Source: Zanthoxylum bungeanum (taxonomy: Eukaryota; Streptophyta; Magnoliopsida; Sapindales; Rutaceae). Taken from it: a DNA stretch of 64,000 bases. Of this stretch, positions 11,911-22,930 are shown piece by piece. Numbering within the stretch: position 1 is the first letter of the stretch; every line of letters begins with the position of its first letter. The DNA is taken from the NCBI GenBank assembly GCA_019454045.1, contig SKCR01029069.1:1-64000 (forward strand), in the 5' to 3' direction. Made by a program: the position numbers and the translations under genes. The notes beneath the pieces were generated by a model. The model searched no databases and was not told where the DNA came from. It saw only the letters and a list, made by a program, of their open reading frames with translations.

Positions 11911-13972
11911 TTAGTGACACGGGGCTACTGTGATTAATTGTAAAGAAGGCCATTCGAGTCCCCACAAAGTTTAAGCATTATTATGTGTTTGATATTTTTG
12001 CTTTTGTATTTATTTTTCGTATAATTTAATTTCCTTTTCTTCTTGTTCTAACTTTTGATTATACATACATACAAATGAAGATGAGTCGAGACTTTGCTTC
12101 TACAGGGACGAGATGGCGATTATTAGGGTCGAACTGAAATTGAATTATATAAGCGAGACGAAAAAATTATCATATATTTCTATTGGATTTTGTAGCGGAT
12201 ACAACAAATCTCAAATTTGTTACTGAATAGTACGAGATTTCGAATTCTAATTTAGACTCGAAACTTTTTAATAATGAGTTGGGACGTATCAAGAATTTGG
12301 GATCAAAAATTATCACGAACCGTCAATGAATTTTTAAATCAAACAAAAAATCAATCTGAATCCTATAACAAACCATATAAAATCCCGAATTTCAATCTAA
12401 ATTTGAGATTTTCTGTAATTTTAACAATGATACAGGTAGAAGACCTTTTATAAAAGCACTAATAATTTTACTTGATTGCAACATATCAGTTGTTTTTATC
12501 GCTGTTGAATGACTCTAAAATGAAATAATTGTCATTTGTTCAACATCAATGATTAATTGTGAAAATAGCTAGCCTAAAAGGGAAAAAAAATAATAAAAAA
12601 AAGTGGTGAAGGCTTGAGGAGACAATGCATGCTTTAAGTTGATTATGACCATCAAAAGCTTCATGCCTTGCTACCTCTACTTTCTCTACCAACAGGGAAA
12701 AGAGAGTGCGAAAATCTCATTTCCTGATTAAAAAAAAAAAATAAAGATAATCCAAATACATATTATTATGTCAATCTCTTAAATCTATTAAGAATATATA
12801 ATCAAATTTTGGCCTGCTTATTACTTTGTCATGTGGTCCAGAACAACACTCAAAAAGACAACGTATAAACCTCTTCTTTACAATGTGGTTAGGGAAATAA
12901 ACAGAGCAAAATCATTTCTTTTGGTGGCATTCAAATTCAATAGCATTAAATATGATATTATCTTCTTTGGTGGTTCAAGTATTAGGCCCGTAATATAGTC
13001 TCTTGTCCCTTTAGGTTTTGTTCTTCATAATGGTGGCCTAATTTTCAAATTCATCTAAAACACGTCTTATTAGTTAAGTGTGGTTATTTTTTTTAAAGTC
13101 GTGACGAGCATCCTTCCCCAGCAATGTGAGATATTACCAAGGGTTAAAAATGGGACTAGACGGTCCGAGATTTGTCAATCCTGGTCTCATCCCGTTTATA
13201 TAATCAGGAGAAAAAATTATCTCGATCTCATCCCGTTATTTGTTTTGGGGAAAAAAAATATCACATCTCGTACCTCATTATGTTAAATTCTGTCTCGTCT
13301 CGTTAAAATCCCATCTCACTTGAAATTTTTGGACTTTTTTGTCCCGTTTCATTTTCAAATCAAAACATAAAATATATCCAAATTCCATCTCGAACGGGAT
13401 AGGATCCCATTGAGACTGAATGAAACATAAAAATTGACAACCCTAGCTTTTACTATGCATTCTTTGCCATATGGAGTATCGATTCATTTCTTGGTCAAGT
13501 CATACATCACCGACTAGCCTAGCCAGCCCTTGTGAATTATTTCGAAATAATTGAGTTCCATCATTTCATTTCAAGCAAGAACAAAATATCCATTAAAAGA
13601 AGGTGGTGAATCCACATATGTATGCAATGATCATTCATTTAGTTGGAATTTTGCTAGAAGAAGACCTGAAAATGATAGATTTAAACATAGCAATGGGTTC
13701 ACTTGTCGATAAATGGAGACATGCATTTGGAGTATATATATATATATGGTGCCAAGATAAATGGGTGCGCACTTTCATATAAAACTAACAACAATAAGCC
13801 AAAAACTAGTGTACTAATTTATTGCCCACAAGGAATTCAAACACACCTGGAGTTTCTGTATAAAGTTAGCTTGCTCTGCTCTTGCTAGTTTTTAGATATA
13901 TAGCCATGGTCTTAGTATCCTCCCATTGTCTCTCTTACTGCTATATGAAATGTGCAATACAATTCAATCTTT
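11911..13972. other. Intergenic DNA with a dispersed repeat (about 13147-13442)
   Basis: AT-rich DNA without a convincing gene. The part 13147-13442 (GAGATTTGTCAATC, TCTCATCCCG, CGAACGGGATAGGATCCCA) has a diverged second copy at 33660-33905, so it is a dispersed repeat of unknown type. The bases before 13972 also form one side of a small repeat that continues after the Copia element at 22565. Confidence 0.45.
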
Positions 13973-14752
13973 TGTTAGAATTTATTTGCAACAGGATCTT
14001 TAACACAAGAGCTTAAAATACAATTAATGAATTAATCGGATGATACAGGGAGCGTACCTGATTTAGAATCCATATCTGCAGCGGAAATTTCTGTAGATCT
14101 ATTGATAAGTTGCACTGAGGAGATCATCACCATATGCTCCCCACTTCTTGATGGTGAGAAACTTACTTGCCCTGCCTAAGCTTCCTTTATGCCTTAATAT
14201 TATTAAAGCTTTAAACTTCTCTTGATTTTGCTCACAGCAAAATTGCTAGCTCTCAACCTTTCTTTTATTTTTCTTTATGGCAAATGTTTGTTGTGTATAA
14301 GTTATGAGAAGCATTAAGGCTTCTTTTATAATACAATTGCCTGGATTTGATGTAAGGTTTATCCTAATGCTTTACATCAAATCAAGGATTAAATAAAAGA
14401 AAGGTAATTATGCATAAGCTTATCCTTATACTTATCATAATCACTATTAATGAGAGAGACATAAAGCTTAATAATTAAAGGAAACTTATTGAGTAAGTTG
14501 TACAAGGGAGTGAGGGTGAGACCTTAGCTCACTAATTTATGGAGTGTAATGGACTCACCCATCAAAAGCCCATAACAAATCCAGAGCCCGCTCTAATATC
14601 CACACATCAAATAATATAGAGTTGCAGCCCACTTCTTTATTAGATCAAACAATTGGGCTTCACAGTTTCTATTACAAAACCAATTATCTTAGCACTTTAT
14701 ATTAAAACCTGTATCACAATTAATATAAGCTCATAAATAAAATATTCTAACA
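13973..14752 (-). repeat. 3' LTR of the Copia element
   Basis: 780 bp, TG...CA ends with short inverted termini (TGTTAGAATA on the minus strand). The polypurine tract on its internal side reads AAGTGGGAGAA on the minus strand (14753-14763), directly adjacent to the LTR. Confidence 0.93.
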
Positions 14753-15337
14753 TTCTCCCACTTGGGCGATATCAATTGTGGATGTTTTAATGCTAAGAAA
14801 ACTTTATGGATCCAAAATTGGTTCAGAAACAACTCTAGTAAACCATTCCGTCCAATAAGATCGTAGATATAGAATCATGGCAGTACCTACATTATAATGC
14901 AACATAGTCCCTTCAATGGTCACATATATCAAACAACCATATCGACATGAACAAGATGTGATAGAGCAGTAAGATACAATAGCACCCACTTTATGATCTA
15001 AAATACATGTGTTATTTTCTCTTATCGGTCCCCAATTTCTCTACCTTATGCAACCCAGGCCACATGAGAAATCAAGGCTTAAATATAAGCATGTATGTCT
15101 TCTATTATCCCAAGATAAACTTTATGTGTCACAAAACATACCAACAAGGCTTTATAACTTTATGCCCCAAACCAATGCTTATGATTGACACACATCATAA
15201 GACTTTACGCAATGATATATCAAACAATAAACATAAATATCTTCCAATGAAGATGCACTTTATAGATAATCATTGTAAAATACAAAATACATGTACGAAT
15301 GTACAAACAAAATAACATAGAGCAATGATGCCTCCCA

Positions 15338-16812
15338 CTAACCTAAGGTATCAAAGGACCTTACCAAATCCATACAAGCAACATGTTTTACAAAAACAAT
15401 GGGTCTAAGACCTTTGGTCAAAGGATCAGCAATCATATCATTTGTACCGATATGCTCTACAATAATGTCACCTTTCTTAACTAGCTCCTTAATTGTCAAG
15501 TATTTGACCTCTATATGCTTTGACCCAGTGATATTCTTATTATTTTTCGCAAATAATACAGCTGAAAGATTATCACAATATAACCTTATAGGTCTAGAAA
15601 TGGAGTCAACAACTGACAATTCTTTAATGAGATTTCGTAGCCAAACAGTCTGTGATGCTGCACCAAAACATGCTACAAACTCAGACTGCATTGTGGAAGA
15701 AGTTACAAGTGTTTGTTTGACATTTTTCCAAGATATAGTTCCATCTGCTAACATAAACACATATCCTGAGGTAGATTTCCTATCATCTGAACAACCAGCA
15801 AAGTCAGAATCTGTATACCCTACTAGTTCAAGATTCTCAACCTTTCTGTATGTCAACATGTAATCTATAGTCCCCTTAAGATACCGAAAAACTCGCTTGG
15901 TAGCAGTCCAATGTTCTTTTCCGGGATTAGATAAAAATCTTCTCAGTACACCAACTGCAAATGTAATGTCAGGTCTAGTGCATACATGTGCATACATCAG
16001 GCTTCCTACTGCACTAGCATATGGCACTGCTTTCATGGACTCTCTCTCAACCTCATTCTCAGGTGACTGTGCTAGGCTCAATTTATCACATTTATCAATT
16101 GGTACATCACAAGATTTACAATCATGCATACTGAATCTCTTCAGTATCCGCTCAATGTATGTCTTTTGAGAGAGACCTAATACATTTCGAGTTCTATCTC
16201 TGTGGATTTCAATACCCAGAACAAAAGATGCTTCTCCAAGATCTTTCATATCAAAATGTCTAGACAATGACTGCTTTACCTCATGCAGCATTCCTAGATC
16301 GTTACATGCAAGCAAAATATCATCTACATAGAGAATGAGAAAGATATATTTGCTCCCACTGATCTTGATATATATGCATCTATCAACTTTACTTTCCACA
16401 AAGCCTAAAGAGGAGATTACATTGTCAAACTTTAGGTACCACTGTCGTGAGGCTTGTTTCAAACCATAAATAGACTTTTTAAGTCTACAAACAAGATGAT
16501 ATTCATCATCTTTCTGAAATCCTTCAGGTTGTTCCATATAGACCTCTTCGGTTAATTCTCCATTTAGGAATGCAGTTTTAACATCCATCTGATGTAGCTC
16601 TAAATCATAATGAGCTACTAGTGCCATGATTACTCTAAATGTATATTTAGAAGATACATGAGAAGAAGTTTCAGTATAATCAATTCCTCCTCTCTGAGTA
16701 AATCCCTTGGCAACTAATCTGGCTTTAAACCTCTCAATATTCCCTTTGGAGTCTTTCTTGGTCTTATAGACTCATTTACAGCCAATAGGTCTACAACCTT
16801 CAGGTAATTCAA
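15338..16812 (-). pseudogene. Copia reverse transcriptase and RNase H
   Basis: The open part, 429 codons from 16627 to 15338, contains QMDVKTAFLNGEL, YGLKQASRQWY, the catalytic LYVDDILL, MKDLGEASFVLGIEI, AVGSLMYAHVCTRPDI, then RNase H with GYTDSDFAG, RKSTSGYVF, LYCDN and SKHIEVKY, ending TKGL...DTLG. These motifs are intact. Upstream in the same frame (16628-16812) the RT N-terminus continues as PIGCK-VYKTKKDSKGNIERFKARLVAKGFTQRGG, but conserved Trp codons are TGA stops near 16769 and 16813, both TGG-to-TGA changes. The enzyme would copy element RNA and degrade the RNA strand. Confidence 0.9.
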
Positions 16813-16819
16813 CAAGCTC

Positions 16820-18021
16820 TCACACACCATTATATCTCATAGATTGCATTTCATCTCTCATTGTATTCCACCATAGATCGGATTGAGAACTAGAAACAGC
16901 TTCTTTAAAAGTTGTTGGATCAGGGCAATGGCTTATGTCATAATCAATCTCATTTAAATAAACTTCATAATCAGAGGGAACAGCAGACCGCCTTACCCTG
17001 GTTGACCTTCTTAATGGAACCTCTGCAGCTATATCATGTAATGGCGGAACCTCATTTACCTGTATGGGTTCCTCCTCCATAACTGGATTAGTCGCAGGTG
17101 TAGGTTCCAAGGTCTCAGACTGTATGAGTATAGGTATATGAACAATTCTGGTCTGTTGTCCTTGATTTGAGATTTCTGTATGATAATCATTATCAGCCAC
17201 ATCAAATTCCAAGAACTTAGCTGTTTGTGATTCTACAATCCTATAACCCCATTCTCTACAGTAGAATCTGTAACCTTTAGAATGATCAGGGTATCCTATA
17301 AAATAGCAATGAGTAGATCTGGATTGCAATTTACCTTCAGTGGGATTATAAAGGCGTACTTCTGAAGGACATCCCCAAACACGGAGGTGACTCATGATAG
17401 GTTTCCTACCAGTCCATATTTCGAAAGGAGTTCTAGAAACAGACTTACTTGGAACTCTATTGAGGATATATAAGGCCGTTTTAATTGCCTCACCACAAAT
17501 GAAGTCTGGGAGATTAGTTCTAGACATCATACTCCTTACCATCTCTTGAAGGGTGCGATTCCGCCTTTCGGCCACACCATTCTGTTCAGGACTACCTGGC
17601 ATAGTAAATTGACTTACTATTCCATAATCTTCTAAGTATCTGGCAAACGGTCCCTTTATTTGTCCACTGACCCCATGTTTACCATAATACTCACCACCCC
17701 GATCAGACCTAACAATCTTGATAATTTTTCCCAGTTGTTTCTCAACTTCAGTCTTGAAGATCTTGAGTTTATCAAGGGCTTCAACTTTTCCTTAATCAAG
17801 TATAGATATCCATATCGGGAAAAATTATCAATGAATGTTATATAATACTTATTATTGCAAATTGTGGGTGAATAAGGTCCACTTATGTCTGTATGAATAA
17901 TTTGTAAAAGATCGGAGCTACGAGTGGATTCCTTTTTCTTTATTTTGGTTAGTTTACCCTTACAACAGTCAACACATGTTTCTAGGTCACTGAAGTCAAG
18001 AGTAGGTAGGTAGGATATCAT
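16820..18021 (-). pseudogene. Copia integrase (frameshifted)
   Basis: Two frames cover it. 18021-17656 holds the start of the catalytic core (IHTDISGPY with the first Asp, then FIDNFSRYGYLYL) and ends in a frameshift where GVSIMVNMGSVD diverges from the expected GGEY. 17602-16820 holds GSPEQNGVAERRNRTLQEMVRSM with the catalytic Glu, then LPDFICGEAIKTALYILNRVPSK, TPFEIWTGRKP, HLRVWGCP and HCYFIGYP, and the acidic linker to RT. The Asp-Asp-Glu triad is thus split over frames. Integrase inserts element DNA and makes the 5-bp duplication seen here. Confidence 0.88.
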
Positions 18022-18039
18022 ACTTTATTAACCTTTCTA

Positions 18040-18684
18040 CTATTCCCTAGAAATATGGCCAAGTCTTTTATGCCACAACATGGATGACTTTTCCTTTATT
18101 AAGGGTCTTTTGGCAATTTGTTCAACATTATATGAATTGGAATAGACCTCACTCGATGCTAAACAGAGACTGTACAAACCGTATGACAAAACACAATGGC
18201 CAACTTTATTTGAGTCGAAATATACAGATACAGAACCTGTATTAAACTCAAAACCATAACCTTGTTTGTCGAGTACAGATACTGATATCAAGTTTCGTCT
18301 AAAAGATGGTACATACAAAACACTTGTCAAAACAAGTTCAAAATTGGAGTCTGGTTTTAAACAAACATCTCCAACATAATGTACTTCCACCAATTCATTA
18401 TTGCCAACTACGAGCTTGAACTCATCCTTATTTGGTTTCCTCTTGTTTATGAATCCATGTAATGTGAAAGCAACGTGATTAGTTGCTCCACTGTCAAGCC
18501 ACCAAGAACTGGATGTGGCATTAACATAATTGGATTCACATACAACAAAAACCAAAGAGTTACATGTATGCCCATGTTTCTCCAACCAAACTTTATACCT
18601 GTAACACTCTGACTTCTTATGCCCTTTCTTTTTACAAAAGAAACATTTAAGTTCTTTCTTGAAGACACCTTTAGTACCACCCAC
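18040..18684 (-). pseudogene. Copia gag zinc knuckle, protease and GAG-pre-integrase domain
   Basis: 214 codons in the same frame as the upstream gag part, separated from it by one TAG stop at 18694-18696. Near the start lies a CCHC zinc knuckle, CFFCKKKGHKKSEC. The aspartic protease active site is WWLDSGATNHV (D-S-G), followed by FRRNLISVSVLDKQGYGFEF. The frame closes in the GAG-pre-integrase motif LWHKRLGHIS. A stop between gag and pro could in principle be read through, but Copia elements normally have one continuous frame, so I read it as a mutation. Confidence 0.88.
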
Positions 18685-18693
18685 AGCACTTGT

Positions 18694-19458
18694 CTAACCA
18701 GTTTTATTGTAATTATGGACATTACCAGAAGCTGAAAATTTAGATTTCTTACCTTTCTTGCGAGGCTTAGAAACAATGAGAGATGCATCTGTATGCCCTG
18801 CCTTAAGTTTCTCTTCCTCAGCAACACATATGGCAATGAAATCATTAACATTCCATGGTTCTTCCCTTGAATTGTAAGTAGTTACAATTGTACTAAACTC
18901 TGTAGGCAGAGTATTCAATGCTTTATGGACAATGCAAGCATCTGGAAGAACAATGTTAAGATTTTTCAGCTTGTTCTGAATATGGACCATCATCAAAATG
19001 TACTCCATAACACCTCCATTACCATTATACTTCATTGAGTATAATTGCTTCAGAAAGGTACCAATTTCTGCATTGATTGAGACTTTATATCTTGCAAATA
19101 TTGTTGTCAGAAAATCTTTTGCTATAGAGATTTCTTGAAGACCACTTAGCAAATGCTCAGGAATTGATCTCTTTATAGTCAAATAGCACATGTGATTTGA
19201 CTTATGCCATATTGTATGCAGTTGCTTATCTGAATCGGTACTGGAACTATTAATATCAGCTGGCTTAGGAGTATTCATAGCAAGATTAATATCTGCTAAT
19301 TCCACAGCCAACAACACATCTCTCTTCCACACTTTAAAATTGGAGCCAGTCAACATCTCTATAGTCACAATGTTGTTGTTAACTGAAAAGGTGACTGAAA
19401 AATAAATAACAATGCAATTCTTTAATTTAAGCACAACACAAGATAATAAATACTTCAA
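18694..19458 (-). pseudogene. Copia gag (UBN2-type)
   Basis: Likely real start at 19356 (MLTGSNFKVWKRDVLLAVE), because the 34 codons before it are hydrophobic and unlike gag. Family motifs: NFKVWKRD, LAMNTPKP, WHKSNHMCYLTIKRSIPEHL, FARYKVSINAEIGTFLKQLYSMKYN, TLPTEFSTIVTTYN, and a Lys-rich tail PRKKGKKSKF before the zinc knuckle. Gag forms the virus-like particle that packages element RNA. Upstream of the start, a TTTTCAG at about 19384 looks like a splice acceptor in the leader. Confidence 0.85.
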
Positions 19459-20700
19459 GTCATAAAAGAGTATTATACCAAGAATTTTAGCACATCACTG
19501 TATAAACACCTTTGGGCAGGATATATAATATGTAATTAAAAATTCTTCATATAAGACGATTCAGAAACTTATCCAATCCTCGTAAGTTTACCACTTTTGG
19601 GTGAATAAACCACTCAGACTAGTTCATTCCCAATCATATGTCTCATATGTAACATTTCTAAAATTTAACATACAATCCACATCATTGGACAGAAGACTGC
19701 ACATTAAAAAATAGAAACATCCCTAAAACATGCAAGACCGTCATCACTTAAAAGATTCAATGAAAAATGTCACTTTGGTGGCTGCAGTTCCACTAAACTC
19801 ATAAGCAATTCTCACATCGGGATACACCTTATATTATCTTGTAAAATAACCTTTATAATGTAATTTTATTCTTTATAGACAAGGGGCCGAATTGTCCATA
19901 AAATTACATTCCTGAATATTGTGACAAAATTTATGAGATAAAATAATTCTTTATATTTACCTCCATGTCACAAATAAATTAATTACATTGAAATTTTTAC
20001 TTTATGAGAGACAATTAATTCTCTCTAACCAAGTGACAATTTTTATACCCATGTATAAATAAAAATTTTATGAGATAACAATTTATCTCTTAAATTGTCA
20101 CACACAATTAATTATGACTTTATTTATAAATTTTGGGATAAAACTGAAATTAAAATGAAGTCCAGGGATCAAATATAATAACTGGGACCGGTATGCTATT
20201 ATTGAGGGGTCAAACTGAAATCTGGCAAAAGGATACTGCTCGCGTGTGCTTGCGTATGCAAGCACACGCGAGCAGCTTCTTCAGGAAGCTGAGCAGCCAA
20301 CTTCTTTAAGAGGCAATTCCATTATTTTAAGTCAAATCAACAAAACCAATATGCTTTCTTGACTTTTTCAAAGCCAACAACAATTTTTGCCATTTAATAA
20401 TTGATAAAGCAATTTTGTTTTGCAAAATTAATTTTGCTCACAATCTGTATTTGCTTCCCTTATCCCCTGAAATCCCATATCTGAATTTCTATATACCATA
20501 TTTCAGTTTTCATAAATCCAAAACTTACAGATCTGAATTAATAATTAATCCAATAACCTTATGTGCTTAAAAATTGGATCAATTATTAACAATCATCAAC
20601 AGATCAAAATAATATGAATCTAACAAAATATTCATTCGAAAAATTCATCAGATTTTTCTTCAACTTTATGAAAAATCCATAGATTCTAAAATTGTGTTCC
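19459..20700 (-). other. Untranslated leader of the Copia element
   Basis: About 1.2 kb between the 5' LTR with its primer-binding site and gag, AT-rich and without coding potential. It contains the strong hairpin at 20236-20275 and a second hairpin at 20273-20291, the region where retroelement RNAs usually carry dimerisation and packaging signals. Confidence 0.7.
20236..20291 (-). other. Perfect 18-bp stem hairpin plus an overlapping 7-bp hairpin in the Copia leader
   Basis: CTGCTCGCGTGTGCTTGC at 20236-20253 pairs perfectly with 20258-20275 around the 4-base loop GTAT. Directly adjoining, CAGCTTC (20273-20279) pairs with GAAGCTG (20285-20291). The stem is far GC-richer than its surroundings. 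A role in RNA dimerisation or packaging is inference. Confidence 0.85.
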
Positions 20701-20704
20701 CGAA

Positions 20705-20718
20705 GCTCTGATACCACA
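20705..20718 (-). promoter_or_regulatory. Primer-binding site of the Copia element (initiator tRNA-Met)
   Basis: The minus strand reads TGTGGTATCAGAGC immediately after the LTR; TGGTATCAGAGC is the standard complement of the initiator tRNA-Met 3' end. Confidence 0.9.
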
Positions 20719-22564
20719 TGTTAGAATTTATTTGCAATAGGATCTTTAACACAAGAGCTTAAAATACAATAAATGAATTAATCGGATGATACAGGGAGCG
20801 TACCTGATTTAGAATCCATATCTGCAGCGGAAATTTCTGTAGATCTGTTGATAAGTTGCACTGAGGAGATCACCATCTACTCCCCCACTTCTTGATGGTG
20901 AGAAACTTACTTGCCCTGCCTAAGCTTCCTTTATGCCTTAATATTATTAAAGCTTTAAACTTCTCTTGATTTTGCTCACGGCAAAATTGCTAGCTCTCAA
21001 CCTTTCTTTTATTTTTCTTTATGGCAAATGTTTGCTGTGTATATGTTATGAGAAGCATTAAGGCTTCTTTTATAATACAATTGCCTGGATTTGATGTAAG
21101 GCTTATCCTAATGTTTTACATCAAATCAAGGATTAAATAAAAGAAAGGGCAATTATGCATAAGCTTATCCTTATACTTATCATAATCACTATTAATGATA
21201 GAGACATAAAGCTTAATAATTAAATGAAGCTTATTGAGTAAGTTGTACAAGGGAGTGGAGGTGAGACCTTAGCTCACTAATTTATGGAGTGTAATGAGCT
21301 CACCCATCAAAAGCCCATAACAAATCCAGAGCCCGCTCTAATATCCACACATCAAATAATATAGAGTTGCAGCCCACTTCTTTATTAGATCAAACAATTG
21401 GGCTTCACAGTTTCTATTACAAAACCAATTATCTTAGCGCTTTATATTAAAACCTGTATCACAATTAATATAAGCCCATAAATAAAATATTCTAGGCAAA
21501 AATGAAAAACTGACCCTCTAACTTTTACGTTTTTTCATTTCAGTCCTCTAACTTTAAATTTTTGTCAATTCAGTCATCCGTTACAAATCCGATACTGATG
21601 TCGTTACTGCTGCCAAAACGACGCCGTTTAACGAATGACTGAATTGACAAAAAATGAAAGTTAGAGGACTGAATTGACAAAACTGAAAGTTAGAGGACTG
21701 AAATGAAAAAACGTGAAAGTTAGAGGACTGAATTGACAAAACTAATTTAATATTATATTACTACTAATAATAATATAAATTGAAAACAGATTCCAACAAT
21801 TTAGACAAGTAATTAGTGAGCTAAGTAACAACTCATTCTTTTTTTTAAAAAAAAAAAAATCGTATTCATTCAAGAAATAATTATCTGATGAAGGTCGATC
21901 CTGGACAAGCATTATCTTCAACATTTTCGTGAGCCATTAGAGATTAATGTTCAATTACATTAAAATTATATTTATAAATTACATTGTCAAAATTATATTT
22001 ATAAATTACATTGTCAAATCAAATATTAAAAATTAAAAAATACATCATTTATCTTTGAAATGTAATCTCTAAAATTATATTTTGAAATGTAATTGTTGGA
22101 ATATAATTTTTTCTTGTTATCATTAAAATTATATTTATTAATTTTCTTAACAGTTGATAGTTGTAGTCTATTTTCTTTTTCTTTTACTATTTAAAAAAAT
22201 AAGAAAAAGAAAACTAATTTAATATGACCTAAATTAAATTAGGTAAAAATGCAAAACTGACCTTCTAACTTTCACGTTTTTTCATTTCAGTCCTCTAACT
22301 TTCACATTTTTTCATTTCAGTCCTCTAACTTTCAGTTTTGTCAATTCAGTCCTCTAACTTTCAATTTTTGTCAATTCAGTCCTCCGTTAAACGGCGTCGT
22401 TTTGGCAGCAGTAACGGCATCAGTAACGGATTTGTAACGGAGGACTGAATTGACAAAAATTTAAAGTTAGAGGACTGAATTGACAAAACCGAAAGTTAGA
22501 GGACTGAAATGAAAAAACGTGAAAGTTAGAGGGTCAATTTTACATTTGTGCCAATATTCTAACA
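20719..22564 (-). repeat. 5' LTR of the Copia element, split by a Mutator-like insertion
   Basis: LTR sequence 20719-21494 plus the last three bases ACA at 22562-22564; the block 21495-22552 is an inserted DNA transposon and 22553-22561 is its target duplication. Without the insertion it is 779 bp and nearly identical to the 3' LTR. Confidence 0.92.
21495..22552. mobile_element. Mutator-like composite element with 9-bp target duplication
   Basis: Flanked by AATATTCTA at 21486-21494 and 22553-22561, a 9-bp duplication as made by Mutator-like transposases. Ends are inverted: GGCAAAAATGAAAAACTGACCC on the left against GGCACAAATGTAAAATTGACCC on the right. Each end region (about 21495-21742 and 22245-22552) is itself a foldback made of CCTCTAACTTT / TTGTCAATTCAGTC units and their inverted copies around a CG-rich core (AACGACGCCGTTTAACG; AAACGGCGTCGTTTTGG). 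The middle (21743-22244) is AT-rich. No transposase gene is present, so it depends on one in trans. Confidence 0.85.
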
Positions 22565-22930
22565 TCTTTAACCGTCAATATTTTTTCGTAAGCCGCAAAT
22601 CACTAGATGATAGCATTGAAAGAGACAATGAGAGGGGGAAAAAAGAAGAAGATGATCATTCTTTGTAAATATATTATTGTTGGTCGAAAGCCTTTTATAT
22701 AACCAAGGTGTAAATATAGAATTAGAATCCTCTCTTTATCTCTCTTACTTTTATCATCTAATAACATGTACTATACAACTCAATCTTAACTTTTTTTTTT
22801 ATACATGACACATGTCACGTGTCACTAGATGATGGTATTAGGAGAGATGGTGAGAGGAAAAAATAAAGAGAAGATCATTCTTTGTAAATATATTTTTATC
22901 AGGAGAATCTCTTATATAGCGAGGTATCCC
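22565..22930. repeat. Duplicated non-coding segment around the Copia insertion site
   Basis: Copy 1 is split by the Copia element (about 13905-13972 plus 22570-22680); copy 2 is about 22710-22925. Shared strings include CTCTCTTACT, CAATCTT, CACTAGATGATRG, GAGAG and GATCATTCTTTGTAAATATAT. The type is unknown; it may be a small MITE. Confidence 0.5.

Larger units (their letters stand above)
13973..22564 (-). mobile_element. Full-length Ty1/Copia retrotransposon with 5-bp target duplication
   Basis: Two LTRs, TGTTAGAA...TTCTAACA, flank an internal region read on the minus strand: leader, gag, zinc knuckle, protease, integrase, reverse transcriptase, RNase H, which is the Copia order. The flanking 5-bp duplication is TCTTT at 13968-13972 and 22565-22569. 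The primer-binding site complements initiator tRNA-Met. The LTRs are nearly identical (780 and 779 bp after removing the nested transposon at 21495-22552), so insertion was fairly recent, but nonsense and frameshift changes make the pol region non-functional as it stands. Confidence 0.95.
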
